A stretch of 46,563 nucleotides of DNA, taken from Sphingomonas bacterium (GTDB lineage Bacteria > Pseudomonadota > Alphaproteobacteria > Sphingomonadales > Sphingomonadaceae). Of this stretch, positions 26,607 to 36,322 are shown one piece after another. Numbering within the stretch: the first letter of the stretch is position 1; every line of letters begins with the position of its first letter. The notes under the pieces were generated by a model. The model was not told the origin of the DNA. It worked only from the letters and a program-made list of their open reading frames with translations, and did no database searches. The DNA is taken from the NCBI RefSeq assembly GCF_028293085.1, contig NZ_JAQGLC010000047.1, positions 1-46,563 on the forward strand, written 5' to 3'. A program made the position numbers and the translations under genes.

Positions 26607-28115
26607 TCAGGCGGCGGCGCAATGGCTGTCGATGAATTCCCGGTGGCTCGGCATGTACCCGACCGATGCGGCGATGGTTTCGCGGATGTTGATCAGCCGG
26701 CTCTTCAACAACTCCGGGCTCAGCGTGTCTGCGACCGGATCATGCGTCGCGGGGCGCATGCACTGGCCATTCATCACCGCGAACCAGCTCGTCTCATTGA
26801 ACAGCTCGTCATCGTCGCGGAAGGTGCGCCCATATTCCTCGAAACAGCGCATCTTCTCGTTGAGCCGATCCGGAATCTCCATCGTCCGGCAATGATTCCA
26901 GAAGGGAGAATCGTCTCGCTCGGTCGCATGGTAATGGAGGATGATGAAGTCGCGGATCTGCTTGTACTCGTTGAGCAGGATGCGGTTGTAGCGCTCGATC
27001 GTGCCCGGTGCGAAGCTGCGGTCCGGGAACATGCCCATCAGCCGCGCAAGGCCGCTCTGCACCAGCCATATGCTGGTGGATTCGAGTGGCTCCATGAAAC
27101 CCGAGGCGAGCCCGAGCGCGACGCAGTTCTTGATCCACATCTGGCGCCGGTGCCCGCTCTGGAACGGGATCGCGCGCGGCTCGGCCAGCGCCTCGCCGTC
27201 GAGATTGGCCAGCAGGATCGCGGTGGCCTCGTCTTCACTCATATAGTTGGTGGAGAAAACATGGCCGTTGCCGATGCGGTGCTGCAGCGGAATGCGCCAC
27301 TGCCAGCCGGCGCCGTGAGCGGTCGCGCGCGTGTAGGGGCTGAAATGCGACCCGTGCGCACAAGGCACGGCAACCGCGCGGTTGCACGGCAGCCAGTGCG
27401 ACCAGTCCTCATAGCCGCCACCCAGCGTCTGCTCGATCAGCAGCCCACGAAAGCCCGAACAGTCGATGAATAGCTCGCCCTCGACGCGGGTGCCGTCCTC
27501 CAGCACCACCGCCTCGATGAAACCGTCGGTGCCGCGCAGCGCGACATCGACGATCTTGCCCTCCTGGCGCACGACGCCGCGTGCCTCCGAATAGCGCCGC
27601 AGATAGGGGCCGTAGAGCGACGTATCGAAATGATAGGCATAGGCGATCTCGGACAAGGGCGAGTTCTTGCCATTGTCGATCGATCGCATGAACTTCGCTT
27701 GCTCGCCGGCGAGCGCCTGAAGCGAATATTCCTCGATCGGCCGCTCGTCGCCGGCAAGGTGCGCGCGTAGCCAGTGCGCGTGGAATGACACGCCCGCCAT
27801 GTCGACGCCGAACTTGCCGAACGGATGGAAATAGGTGCGGCCCAGCTTGCCCCAGTTCACGAATTCGATGCCGAGTTTGAAGGACCCCTGCGTCTCGCGG
27901 AGGAACTCGTCCTCGTCGATGCCGAGCATGCGATTGAAGATCGCCATTTGCGGGATCGTCGCCTCGCCGACGCCCACGATGCCGATCTGGTCGGATTCGA
28001 TCAGCGTGATCTCGGTGTACTCGGTGCTCAGCAGCTTGGCGAAGGTCGCCGCGGCCATCCAGCCGGCGGTGCCACCGCCGACGATGACGATCTTGCGAAT
28101 GCGGTTGTCGGTCAT
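26607..28115 (-). CDS. Tryptophan-halogenase-type flavoprotein A (PF04820), catalytic residues intact
   Basis: 502 residues from ATG 28115, which overlaps the stop of paralogue B (ATGA). The FAD-binding GGGTAGWM is at residues 13-20. The flavin-dependent halogenase signatures are all present: Lys80 in [10 protein letters not shown] (the lysine that carries or positions the hypohalous species), W271-Q-W-R-I-P276 (the WxWxIP motif that excludes monooxygenase activity) and Glu345 in MEPLESTSI (catalytic Glu with the halide-binding Ser-Thr). Characterised relatives halogenate tryptophan or free indoles using FADH2, O2 and Cl- or Br-. The substrate here is unknown, and no flavin reductase gene is in the window. 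It is cytoplasmic, the fourth gene of the operon. Confidence 0.92.
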   Translation of the reverse strand: MTDNRIRKIVIVGGGTAGWMAAATFAKLLSTEYTEITLIESDQIGIVGVGEATIPQMAIFNRMLGIDEDEFLRETQGSFKLGIEFVNWGKLGRTYFHPFGKFGVDMAGVSFHAHWLRAHLAGDERPIEEYSLQALAGEQAKFMRSIDNGKNSPLSEIAYAYHFDTSLYGPYLRRYSEARGVVRQEGKIVDVALRGTDGFIEAVVLEDGTRVEGELFIDCSGFRGLLIEQTLGGGYEDWSHWLPCNRAVAVPCAHGSHFSPYTRATAHGAGWQWRIPLQHRIGNGHVFSTNYMSEDEATAILLANLDGEALAEPRAIPFQSGHRRQMWIKNCVALGLASGFMEPLESTSIWLVQSGLARLMGMFPDRSFAPGTIERYNRILLNEYKQIRDFIILHYHATERDDSPFWNHCRTMEIPDRLNEKMRCFEEYGRTFRDDDELFNETSWFAVMNGQCMRPATHDPVADTLSPELLKSRLINIRETIAASVGYMPSHREFIDSHCAAA

Positions 28116-29653
28116 GCGGTCTTTCTCGTGGCGGACGGGGCGGAAAAGGGGGTGGGGCAATTGCGCGCGATCCATTCCTCATGACGCGGCATCGCCTCGA
28201 CCGCGCGGCGGAATACCTCGCGGATCCGGTCGAGCCGCTGGCGGATGAGCGCGGGGTCGACCGCGTCGGCCAGCGGATCCCAGCCCGCCGGCATCACATC
28301 CTGGCCCAGCATCACCGCGATCCAGCTCGAATCCGCGAACAGTTCGTCATCGTAGCGGAAGAAGCGCCCGCGATTGCGGAACAGGTCGAGCTTGCGCGCG
28401 AGGGTTTCCGGGATCTCCATCTCGCGCACGCGCCGCCACAGGTCGCCCTCGGTGCGCTCGTTGGCGTGATAATGGAGGATGACGAAATCGCGGATCTGCT
28501 CGAACTGGGTCTGCGTCTGGCGGTTATATTCGTCGCGCTCGACCGGTGAGAAACCGCGATCGGGGAACAGCGCGAGCAGCTTGGACACACCCGCCTGGAT
28601 CGTGTGGATGCTGGTCGATTCGAGCGGCTCGATAAAGCCAGAGGCGAGTCCGAGTGCGACCACGTTGCGGTTCCAGAACAGTTTGCGCCGCCCCGCCTCG
28701 AACCGGATCAGGAAGGGATCGCGGATCGGCTCGCCGTCGAGATTGGCGAGCAAGGTCGCGGTCGCCTCGTCGTCGCTGATATCGTCGCTGCAATAGACAT
28801 AGCCGGTGCCGATGCGCTGCTGCAGCGGGATGCGCCATTGCCACCCGGCGCGGTGCGCGGTGGCGCGGGTGTAGGGGGTGATCTCGCTGCCCGGCTGGGT
28901 CGACGTCATCGCCACCGCCCGGTCGCATTGCAGCCAATGCTTCCAGGATTCGAAGCCGGTCTTCAGTGCCCCCTCGATCAGCAGCGCGCGGAAGCCGGTA
29001 CAGTCGACGAACAGCTCGCCCTCGATCCGCCGATCGCCCTCCAGCGCGATCGCCTCGACGTAACCGTCCTCGCCGCGCAGCGCGACCTCGAGCACCTTGC
29101 CCTCCAGCCGCACCACGCCGCGCGCCTCGGCATAGGCGCGCAGATAGCCGGCATAGAGCGACGCATCGAAATGATAGGCATAAGTGAGCCGCGACAGCAC
29201 CGATGCCGGATCGGCGACCGGGGGCGTGAACCGGCCCAGTTTTTGCGCGGTGGCGCAGAGATTATAGTCCTCGATCCAGCTCGCTTTGCGCTCGGCATAG
29301 AGCTTTCGCCAGAAGTGGTGGAACTTCACCCCCTCGATGTCGAAGCCGAACTCGCCGAACGGGTGAGTGTAGCGATGTCCCTCGCGCGTCCAGCCGATGA
29401 AATCGATGCCGAGCTTGATCGATCCCTGGGTCTTGCTGAGGAAGTCGTTCTCGTCGAGACCCAACAGCGCGTTGAAGTTGCGGATCGGCGGGATCGTCGC
29501 CTCGCCGACGCCGACCGTCGCGATCGCGTCGGATTCGACCAGGGTCACCGACACGCCGGTGCGAACGAGGCGGGAGAGGGCCGCCGCCGCCATCCAGCCG
29601 GCGGTGCCGCCGCCGACGATGACGACGCTGCGGATCGGGGCCGGCGCGGTCAT
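28112..29653 (-). CDS. Tryptophan-halogenase-type flavoprotein B (PF04820), catalytic residues intact
   Basis: 513 residues. Start ATG 29653 overlaps paralogue C's stop by four bases. GGGTAGWM is at 14-21, Lys80 in [11 protein letters not shown]271-Q-W-R-I-P276 and Glu345 in IEPLESTSI. All the residues that define active flavin-dependent halogenases are therefore conserved. It is closest to paralogue A in layout but differs in the mid-region ([20 protein letters not shown]), where substrate specificity is expected, so A and B probably act on different molecules or positions. It has an extra charged tail of ~13 residues. Third gene of the operon. Confidence 0.92.
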   Translation of the reverse strand: MTAPAPIRSVVIVGGGTAGWMAAAALSRLVRTGVSVTLVESDAIATVGVGEATIPPIRNFNALLGLDENDFLSKTQGSIKLGIDFIGWTREGHRYTHPFGEFGFDIEGVKFHHFWRKLYAERKASWIEDYNLCATAQKLGRFTPPVADPASVLSRLTYAYHFDASLYAGYLRAYAEARGVVRLEGKVLEVALRGEDGYVEAIALEGDRRIEGELFVDCTGFRALLIEGALKTGFESWKHWLQCDRAVAMTSTQPGSEITPYTRATAHRAGWQWRIPLQQRIGTGYVYCSDDISDDEATATLLANLDGEPIRDPFLIRFEAGRRKLFWNRNVVALGLASGFIEPLESTSIHTIQAGVSKLLALFPDRGFSPVERDEYNRQTQTQFEQIRDFVILHYHANERTEGDLWRRVREMEIPETLARKLDLFRNRGRFFRYDDELFADSSWIAVMLGQDVMPAGWDPLADAVDPALIRQRLDRIREVFRRAVEAMPRHEEWIARNCPTPFSAPSATRKTA

Positions 29654-31179
29654 GCGGCGGCTCCGCGCGGCGGGGCGGCATGAGCGCGGCGAAGATATTC
29701 GCCATGCGGCGGCATCGTCTTCACACCGGCGATGATCGCCTCGCGCAGCCGGGCGAGATGCTGCTCGATGCGTTCGATCGGCACGCCGCCGGCCAGCGCG
29801 TCGTGGCGGCGTGGGCGAACATTCTGGGCGTCGAGCAGGGCGATCCAGTCCGCCTCCTCGAACACCTCGTCGTCGTACATCGGCATCCGTCCCGCGCTGG
29901 CGAACAAGGCGAGCTTGTACGCGAGATGCTCCGGCGGCGGCGCCGAGCGTACGGCATCCCAGAAGACTTCTCCGGTCCGCCCGTTGGTCGCATATTGTGC
30001 GATCAGGAAATCGCGGGCGCTTTCCGCCTCGTTGATCGTCATGCGATTATATTCCCCGGCTTCGACGGGCGCTTCCGCCGCGTTCGGAAACAGCGTGACG
30101 AGCCGGGCAAGGGCGCTCTGAACGAGCTGGAGCGCGACCGGGTGGAGCGGCTCCAGCACACAGGCGGCGGCACCGATCGCGACGCAATTGCGATGCCAGG
30201 GCGCGATGCGCCGGCCATTCTCGAAGGCGATCCTGTGCGGTGCTTCGCCGCTCCGGATTCCCGGGCCTTCAACCCCGTCCGTGACGTCGAACGCGCTGCT
30301 CGTGCACGATAGCTGGCCGACGTCGCCGGCAAGCGGCGTCATGCTGCGCCAGCCCGATGCCAGCGCCTCGACCTGGCCGAAAGGTGGCGGATCGGACGGG
30401 TCGGGGACGCGCGCGGCAATCGCCTGGTTGCAGGGCAGCCAGTGCCGCCAGCTTTCGAAGCCTACACCGAGCGCCGCGCCACTCAACAGGGCACTCGCAC
30501 CAGTGGCATCGACGAACAGCAAGGCACTGACGATCTCGCCAGTGGCGAGCTCGAGCGCGGCGATATCGCCCGACCCACCGCGTAGGGCGCGTTGAAAGGG
30601 GGCCGCGGCAACGCGCGCGCCATGCGCTTCCGCGGTCGCTCGCATTGCCGCCAGATAGCCCCAGGAATCGATATGCAGCCCATAAGCATATTGCGACAGC
30701 ACCGAGCGGGCATCGCCGGATGGCCGGGCGAAGCGGCCCGCCTGCGCGGCGATCGCGGCGATCGAATAATCGGTGGCCCTGATCGAGCGCCCTTCCTGCC
30801 GCAACCGGGTCAGCAGCTGGTGGAAGGCGGCCGGCCCAAGCGGCGCGCCGACCGCGCCGAACGGGAGGAAAGCGGCGGTGTCGCGCGCCGCCCAGCCTGC
30901 AAAAGCGACGCCGAGCGCGAAGCTGCCCCGCGCCGCGCGCAGCAACAGGTTCTCGTCGATCCCGAGCGATTCGTGGAACGGCCTGATCGAGGGCAACGCC
31001 GTCAGCGTCGTGCCGAAATCACCGAGCCCGTCGCCGTCCTGTGCGGTTTCCACGATCACGACGCGATAGCGCTGGCGCGGGAGTCGCCGGGCCAGCGTCG
31101 CCGCCGCCATCCAGCCGGCGACGGTTCCGCCGAGGATGGCGACCGTCTGCCTGTCCTCTTGCACGTTGCCGCCGCTCAC
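29650..31179 (-). CDS. Halogenase-like flavoprotein C (PF04820-related), catalytic residues lost
   Basis: 509 residues from GTG 31179, whose GTGA overlaps the stop of paralogue D; a second GTG at 31164 is possible. The longer open frame to 31515 lies inside D and is ignored. The FAD fold is kept in altered form ([10 protein letters not shown]). The catalytic Lys is Ala88 ([10 protein letters not shown]), WxWxIP has become GWRSMTPL (277-282), and the catalytic Glu-Ser-Thr is His-Pro-Val (EPLHPVAL, His346). The frame is intact and C-terminal motifs ([20 protein letters not shown]) remain, so this is a maintained non-halogenase, not a decayed gene. It could be a partner subunit, a binding protein, or an enzyme with a new reaction. 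Second gene of the operon. Confidence 0.85.
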   Translation of the reverse strand: MSGGNVQEDRQTVAILGGTVAGWMAAATLARRLPRQRYRVVIVETAQDGDGLGDFGTTLTALPSIRPFHESLGIDENLLLRAARGSFALGVAFAGWAARDTAAFLPFGAVGAPLGPAAFHQLLTRLRQEGRSIRATDYSIAAIAAQAGRFARPSGDARSVLSQYAYGLHIDSWGYLAAMRATAEAHGARVAAAPFQRALRGGSGDIAALELATGEIVSALLFVDATGASALLSGAALGVGFESWRHWLPCNQAIAARVPDPSDPPPFGQVEALASGWRSMTPLAGDVGQLSCTSSAFDVTDGVEGPGIRSGEAPHRIAFENGRRIAPWHRNCVAIGAAACVLEPLHPVALQLVQSALARLVTLFPNAAEAPVEAGEYNRMTINEAESARDFLIAQYATNGRTGEVFWDAVRSAPPPEHLAYKLALFASAGRMPMYDDEVFEEADWIALLDAQNVRPRRHDALAGGVPIERIEQHLARLREAIIAGVKTMPPHGEYLRRAHAAPPRGAAA

Positions 31180-32726
31180 GCGGTCACCGGATCGGCGGCG
31201 GCGCAAAGCCGGCGAAGATAGTCGGCGTGGTCGGGCATGGCCTCTGCGGCTCGGCGAAAGGCGGCCGCCATCGCCTCGGTGCGCGCGGCGACCTCGTCGA
31301 TCGGCAGCGCCTCGACGAGTGGGCTGACCCGATCGGGCTCCACCCGCTGCCCGTAATAGACCGCGAGCCAGCTCGGCTCGAGGAACATGCCCTCGCGATA
31401 TTTCACGACCACGCCGCGCTCCTGGAACGCAGCCATCTTGTAGACCAGCGAATCGGGCAGGCTCATCGTCCGGCAATGGTTCCAGAACGCGGTATCGGTT
31501 CGCTCGGTCGCGCAATAATGCAGGATCAGGAAGTCGCGGACCCGTTCATATTCCACCGCCATCGATCGGTTGAACTCGTCGGCATCGAGCGGGTCCCAGC
31601 CGTCGAGCGGCAGCAGGTCGATCAGCTTGGTGATCGCGAGCTGGATCAGGTGGATGCTGGTCGATTCGAGCGGCTCGAGAAAGCCCGACGACAGCCCGAT
31701 CGCGACGACATTGCCGAGCCACTGCGTCTTGCGCTTTCCGGTGACGAACCGGAGCAGCCTGGGCTCGGCAAGCGCCTCGCCTTCGAGATTGGCCATCAAT
31801 ATGTCGCGCGCCGAGTCGACATCGGTGAACGCCGTACTGAAGACATGCCCGTTGCCGACGCGGTGCTGAAGCGGGATGCGCCACTGCCACCCTGCGCCGC
31901 GCGCGGTTGCGCGAGTATACGGTGTCAGCGGCCCGCCATGCGCGCAGGGCACCGCCAGCGCTGCGTCGCACGGCAACCAGTGGGTCCAGGTCTCGTAACC
32001 CGCCTTGAGCGCACCCTCGATCAGCAGCCCGCGGAAACCCGAGCAATCGACGAACAGGTCACCGGCGATCTCTTCCCCGTTTTCGAGGCCCACGGACGTG
32101 ATGAATCCCGAGTCACCATCCTGTCCGACCGACAGCACCTTGCCCTCGACCCGCTTTACCCCGCGCTTCTCGGCATAGCTGCGCAGATAGGCGGCATAGA
32201 GACTCGCATCGAACTGATAGGCGTAGGAAAAGGTCGATTCGATCGTGGCGGGGTCGGGGGAGGGCGGTGCGAACTTGTCGCCACGTGCCGCGAGGATCGG
32301 CAGCGAGAATGCCTCGAGCGCGACGTTCGTGCGACCGGCCCGCGCCAGCCGCAACCAATGCTGATGGAAGGGCAGGCCGGCGATGTCGCGGCCGAAATCG
32401 CCGAACGGGTGGATATAGCTGTCGCCGATCCGCGCCCAGTCCCGGAATTCGATGCCGAGCTTGAACGTCGCGTTGGTGCGCCGCATGAAATCGGCCTCGT
32501 CGATGCCGAGCCGCTGATTGAAGAAGCGGATGTGCGGCACGGTCGCCTCGCCGACGCCGACGGTACCGATTTCCTCCGACTCGACCAGGACGATTTCGAT
32601 CGGCAGCGCCGACAATGCCCATCCGAGCGATGCCGCTGTCATCCATCCAGCGGTTCCACCGCCGACGATGACGATGCGACGCACCGTCATGGCCGATTCG
32701 GGTGTTACCGTCTTACATGCTTCCAC
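31176..32726 (-). CDS. Tryptophan-halogenase-type flavoprotein D (PF04820), catalytic residues intact
   Basis: 516 residues from GTG 32726, which has a strong GGGAGGGG seven bases upstream; ATG 32690 would remove 12 residues but has no such site. Numbering from the [11 protein letters not shown] at 22-29, Lys89 in NATFKLGIEF, W280-Q-W-R-I-P285 and Glu354 in LEPLESTSI. First gene of the operon D-C-B-A-GH9, divergent from the TonB receptor, so receptor and halogenases probably respond to the same signal. An operator-like TGTTACCGTCTTACA at 32703-32717 lies inside its first codons. Its mid-region differs from A and B, suggesting a third specificity. Confidence 0.92.
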   Translation of the reverse strand: MEACKTVTPESAMTVRRIVIVGGGTAGWMTAASLGWALSALPIEIVLVESEEIGTVGVGEATVPHIRFFNQRLGIDEADFMRRTNATFKLGIEFRDWARIGDSYIHPFGDFGRDIAGLPFHQHWLRLARAGRTNVALEAFSLPILAARGDKFAPPSPDPATIESTFSYAYQFDASLYAAYLRSYAEKRGVKRVEGKVLSVGQDGDSGFITSVGLENGEEIAGDLFVDCSGFRGLLIEGALKAGYETWTHWLPCDAALAVPCAHGGPLTPYTRATARGAGWQWRIPLQHRVGNGHVFSTAFTDVDSARDILMANLEGEALAEPRLLRFVTGKRKTQWLGNVVAIGLSSGFLEPLESTSIHLIQLAITKLIDLLPLDGWDPLDADEFNRSMAVEYERVRDFLILHYCATERTDTAFWNHCRTMSLPDSLVYKMAAFQERGVVVKYREGMFLEPSWLAVYYGQRVEPDRVSPLVEALPIDEVAARTEAMAAAFRRAAEAMPDHADYLRRLCAAADPVTA

Positions 32727-32927
32727 TTATGCCCCTCCCGCATACGTATGCCTGAGAGCGTGTGTTTCAGACCACATAATCACCGAAAATATGTCCCACG
32801 TGAGACTTTTTCCGGCCGCCCCTTGCATTTTCTCTCTGATGCGGCATCATGGTCGCAGCTACGAAGATAGCCAACAACAAAAACGCGCCAGTAATTGGTA
32901 GCGGTAACATAGGGAGGGGAAAACCTG
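32727..32927. promoter_or_regulatory. Divergent promoter region of halogenase operon and TonB receptor, with LacI-type operator
   Basis: 201 bases, AT-richer than the genes. The 14-bp site TGGTAGCGGTAACA is at 32895-32908, 19 bases before the receptor ATG and just before its AGGGAGGGG ribosome site, so a bound repressor would block early transcription. No clear sigma-70 pair could be chosen for either direction. Confidence 0.55.
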
Positions 32928-35900
32928 ATGAGTGATGTTTCACGCAAGGGTGGAATTGCAAACGGCAGTCTCGGAGTCGCGCTGAAGGGCGGCGTTTCGG
33001 TGTTCGCGCTCTGCACCGTTTCGATCGCATCGCCTGCCTGGGCGCTTGAGAGTGCTCCGAAGATCATGGATTCGGCTCAGCCGGCGTCCGATGGGCAGGC
33101 CTCGAATACACAGACACCCTCGAACGCTCCCGCTCAGACCCAGGAAGTCGACGAGGCCGATATTGTCGTCACCGGTATCCGGCAGAGCCTCAAGACCGCG
33201 CAGGCGCTGAAGCAGAATGCGGAAATCGTCAGCGACTCGATTTCGTCCGAAGATATCGGCGCGCTGCCCGATCGTTCGGTCACCGAAGCGCTGCAGCGCG
33301 TGCCTGGCGTCGCGATCAGCCGCTTCGCGGCGGGTGTCGATCCCGATCACTTTTCGGTCGAGGGCTCGGGCGTCGTCGTTCGCGGCCTTACCTATACCCG
33401 CTCTGAACTGAACGGGCGCGACACCTTCACCGCCAACAACGGGCGCGGTCTCAGTTTCGCAGACGTTCCGTCAGAGCTGCTTTCCGGCGTCGACGTGTTC
33501 AAGAGCCCGAGCGCGGATATGGTCGAGGGCGGCATCGCCGGCACGGTCAATCTGCGCACGCGCGTTCCGTTCGATTCGAAGGGCCTGCTGGTCGCCGGCA
33601 CGCTCGAGGTCAATTACGGGGACTTCATCCACAAGTCCTCGCCGACGGTCTCGATCCTGGCGAGCGATCGCTGGCAGACGGGTATCGGCGAATTCGGCCT
33701 GATGGGCAGCTTCGTCCGCTCGGAACTGTTGACACGATCCGACGGCCTGCAGATTTCGAACTGGGGCCAGCGCACACGCCACGCCGACGGTACTTTCGGA
33801 CAGCCCCCGGCCGGTGCCGGCGACACGATCGTCTACATCCCGCGCGGTGCGGCGATGCGTACCCAGGAATTCGACCGCATCCGCTACGGCTATTCGGCGG
33901 CGGCGCAGTGGCGCAGCAACGACGAATCGATGACGGCGACCTTCCAGTTCCTCCGCTCGGATTCGCGTGAGACATGGACCGAGCATGCGGTCGAGATCGC
34001 CACCGACAACGTCACCAGCAACGGCGATTCGCAACCGTTGCCGGGCACGAGCTTCTCGTTCGACAGCCAGAACATCTTCACCGGCGGCACCATCACCGCG
34101 CCGAACGGCTATCGCGCCGACCAATGGGGTGATGCCAGCAATGTCCGCACGCCGATCAATGGCCTGCAGAGCAACAACATCACGCGCGCGGTCGACCAGC
34201 GTTTCCTGACCGACGATTACGGCGCCAATTTCAAATGGAAAGTCACTGACCGGCTGGGCGTCAACCTCGACTATCAGCACACCAAATCGCATGTGCGGAA
34301 CCTGGATTACGGAATCTGGACGTCGACGTTCCAGAACGCCTCGATCGCCATGCATGGCGACGATCCCGCCACGGTGAACTTCCTGCCGGTCACCAATGCC
34401 GGCGGTACGCTGTACATGAACCCGCAGCATCCGAGCTTCATCGATCCGTACAATAGCTATTATCGCTCGGCGATGGACCATATCGAGGATAGCGACGGCA
34501 ATGAGGATGCCGCGCGCATCGACCTCGATTACTCCTTCCCGGAGGATAGCTGGCTCAGCTCGATCCGTGCCGGTTACCGCTTCTCCGATCGTGAGAATAC
34601 GGCCCGCTTCTCGACCTATAACTGGGGTGTGCTCAGCGAGATCTGGGGCGGCACCGGGCCGGTGTGGCTCGACGATCCGGTCAACGGGAATCCCAATACG
34701 GCCGGCGGTTCGCCCGGGCCGAGCGAAGTGTATTCCTTCCCGGACTTCTTCCGTGGAACGACGAACCTTCCCACCGGCCCCGGGCGCCTGTTCGTGCCGG
34801 ACGAGCTGGTCAGGAACTACGCAGCCGCCGGCGCGGCCGCTCTCGCTATCGGCGACGAATGGCGCGATCGGCTGGCCAATGGCTGTCCCCAGAATTGGGT
34901 ACCGCTCGCGCAACGATGCGGTGTCGTTGCGGGCACGCCGTTCCTGCCGGGCGAAATCAACCCGGTGCATGAGCGCAACAACGCCGTCTACGGCGAAATC
35001 CGCTTCGGCAACCCGATCGGCGATGGCGGGGTCAGGCTGAGCGGCAATGTCGGCCTGCGCTATTCCACCACGACACGCGAGGCGAGCGGGTTCTTCTCCT
35101 TCCCGCAGCGGTCCTATACCTGCACGCCACCCCAGAATGGACAGCCGCCAACGCCCTTCTGCGCGCTCGGGCCGACGGTTCTCGCAAATGCGAACGCGTT
35201 CGCGAACGGGGCGCTGAGGCCGATCTCGACGAAGATCGACTATCATTATTACCTGCCGAGCTTGAACCTCAAGCTCGAGGTCGGTGGTGGTCTCCAGTTC
35301 CGCGCCGCCTTCAACGAGGGGGTTGCACCGCCCGATTTCGGGCTGACGCGTGCCTTCTACAACGTCATCCTCGACACGAATGACACGACGATCGCGAACA
35401 ATGGCGCGCCGATCGCGATCTTCAACGTCGGTAATCCGTATTTGAAGCCGATCAGGTCGGACAATTACGACCTGACTGCGGAATGGTATTTCTCGAGCGT
35501 GGGGCAGCTGACGCTGTCGCTGTTCAAGAAGGACCTGTACGGGGTGCTCAGCAACGGCACGCAGCGGTTGAGCTTCACCAACAACGGCGCCACCTTCGGC
35601 GCTTTGGTGACGACGCCGTTCAACTCGCCCGATACCGGTCGGGTGAAGGGGCTGGAGATCGGCTATCAGCAGACCTTCACTTTCCTGCCCGGCTTCCTCA
35701 GCGGGTTCGGCCTGAGCGGCAACTTCACCTACGTCGACTCGAAGGGCGTGAAGCAGAGCACGCTGTCCGGCACCGATCCGGACGTCGCCGCTGGCCGCAT
35801 CGCCAATGTCGACACCAGCAGGCTGCCGCTGCAGGGCCTGTCGAAATACACCTTGAACATCGCCCCCTTCTACCAGGCGGGCGGATTCGAAATTCGCGGC

Positions 35901-36173
35901 GCCTATTCGTGGCGGTCGCGGTATCTGCTGACGGTACGTGACGTGATCGTGCCGTACGCGCCGGTGTACAACGAAGCGACGGGCCAGTTCGACGCCTCGA
36001 TCTTCTACAACGTGACGCCCAACCTCAAAATGGGCTTCCAGGGCGTGAACCTGCTCAATGAGACGCTGGAGACGACGCAGGTGATCAACAACAACCTCGA
36101 TCGCCGGCCGCGGTCATGGTTCATGAGCGATCGCCGGATCATCTTCTCGCTCCGCGCGAAGTTCGGGGGATAG
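32928..36173 (+). CDS. TonB-dependent receptor (Xanthomonas/Caulobacter subfamily)
   Basis: 1081 residues from ATG 32928. The N-terminal signal sequence ends near ASPAWALE (~residue 42). A Gln/Pro/Ala spacer leads to the TonB box-like EADIVVTGIRQSL. The plug domain shows the TIGR01782 wording: ALKQNAEIVSDSISSEDIGA, LPDRSVTEALQRVPGVAI and FVGGIAGTVNL-like MVEGGIAGTVNLRTR. The remaining ~850 residues are the 22-strand barrel, ending IIFSLRAKFGG. Such receptors import plant-derived oligosaccharides, here probably xylo-, gluco- or glucuronate-containing ones. No SusD-like partner exists, as usual in Proteobacteria. It is transcribed away from the halogenase operon, with its own operator and a strong terminator. 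Confidence 0.93.
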   Translation: MSDVSRKGGIANGSLGVALKGGVSVFALCTVSIASPAWALESAPKIMDSAQPASDGQASNTQTPSNAPAQTQEVDEADIVVTGIRQSLKTAQALKQNAEIVSDSISSEDIGALPDRSVTEALQRVPGVAISRFAAGVDPDHFSVEGSGVVVRGLTYTRSELNGRDTFTANNGRGLSFADVPSELLSGVDVFKSPSADMVEGGIAGTVNLRTRVPFDSKGLLVAGTLEVNYGDFIHKSSPTVSILASDRWQTGIGEFGLMGSFVRSELLTRSDGLQISNWGQRTRHADGTFGQPPAGAGDTIVYIPRGAAMRTQEFDRIRYGYSAAAQWRSNDESMTATFQFLRSDSRETWTEHAVEIATDNVTSNGDSQPLPGTSFSFDSQNIFTGGTITAPNGYRADQWGDASNVRTPINGLQSNNITRAVDQRFLTDDYGANFKWKVTDRLGVNLDYQHTKSHVRNLDYGIWTSTFQNASIAMHGDDPATVNFLPVTNAGGTLYMNPQHPSFIDPYNSYYRSAMDHIEDSDGNEDAARIDLDYSFPEDSWLSSIRAGYRFSDRENTARFSTYNWGVLSEIWGGTGPVWLDDPVNGNPNTAGGSPGPSEVYSFPDFFRGTTNLPTGPGRLFVPDELVRNYAAAGAAALAIGDEWRDRLANGCPQNWVPLAQRCGVVAGTPFLPGEINPVHERNNAVYGEIRFGNPIGDGGVRLSGNVGLRYSTTTREASGFFSFPQRSYTCTPPQNGQPPTPFCALGPTVLANANAFANGALRPISTKIDYHYYLPSLNLKLEVGGGLQFRAAFNEGVAPPDFGLTRAFYNVILDTNDTTIANNGAPIAIFNVGNPYLKPIRSDNYDLTAEWYFSSVGQLTLSLFKKDLYGVLSNGTQRLSFTNNGATFGALVTTPFNSPDTGRVKGLEIGYQQTFTFLPGFLSGFGLSGNFTYVDSKGVKQSTLSGTDPDVAAGRIANVDTSRLPLQGLSKYTLNIAPFYQAGGFEIRGAYSWRSRYLLTVRDVIVPYAPVYNEATGQFDASIFYNVTPNLKMGFQGVNLLNETLETTQVINNNLDRRPRSWFMSDRRIIFSLRAKFGG

Positions 36174-36182
36174 GGGGGCTGC

Positions 36183-36228
36183 CGGTAACGGTGCTTTTCG
36201 CTGCGGAAAGGTGCCGTCACCGGTAGCG
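36183..36228 (+). repeat. Long imperfect hairpin with operator-like arms
   Basis: Just after the receptor stop, a ~17-bp arm (from about 36178) pairs with the segment ending near 36226, with one mismatch and three G-T pairs. The loop itself can extend the stem (TTTTCGC with GCGGAAA). The arms contain CGGTAACGG and CGGTAGCGAT, similar to the LacI-type operators. It precedes the true terminator by a few bases. Confidence 0.5.
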
Positions 36229-36233
36229 ATCAT

Positions 36234-36268
36234 GGGCTCCAACCTGTCGAGGTTGGGGCCCTTTTTTT
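36234..36268 (+). terminator. Rho-independent terminator of the TonB receptor gene
   Basis: GGGCTCCAACC (36234-36244) pairs with GGTTGGGGCCC (36251-36261), an 11-bp stem with one G-T pair and loop TGTCGA, followed directly by seven T (36262-36268). It separates the receptor from the downstream DUF6445-halogenase pair. Confidence 0.92.
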
Positions 36269-36322
36269 ATTTCAGCTTCAGCGCTGCTTGTTGCACCACC
36301 TCGCCCGCCCTAAAGCTTCTTT

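Noticed and set aside
29650..31179. Paralogue C as a pseudogene
   Set aside because: There are no frameshifts or internal stops, family C-terminal motifs remain, and start and stop overlap neighbours precisely.
31180..31515. Open extension that would make halogenase-like C a 621-residue protein
   Set aside because: The extra part is Arg-rich frame shadow of paralogue D; the FAD motif starts shortly after GTG 31179.
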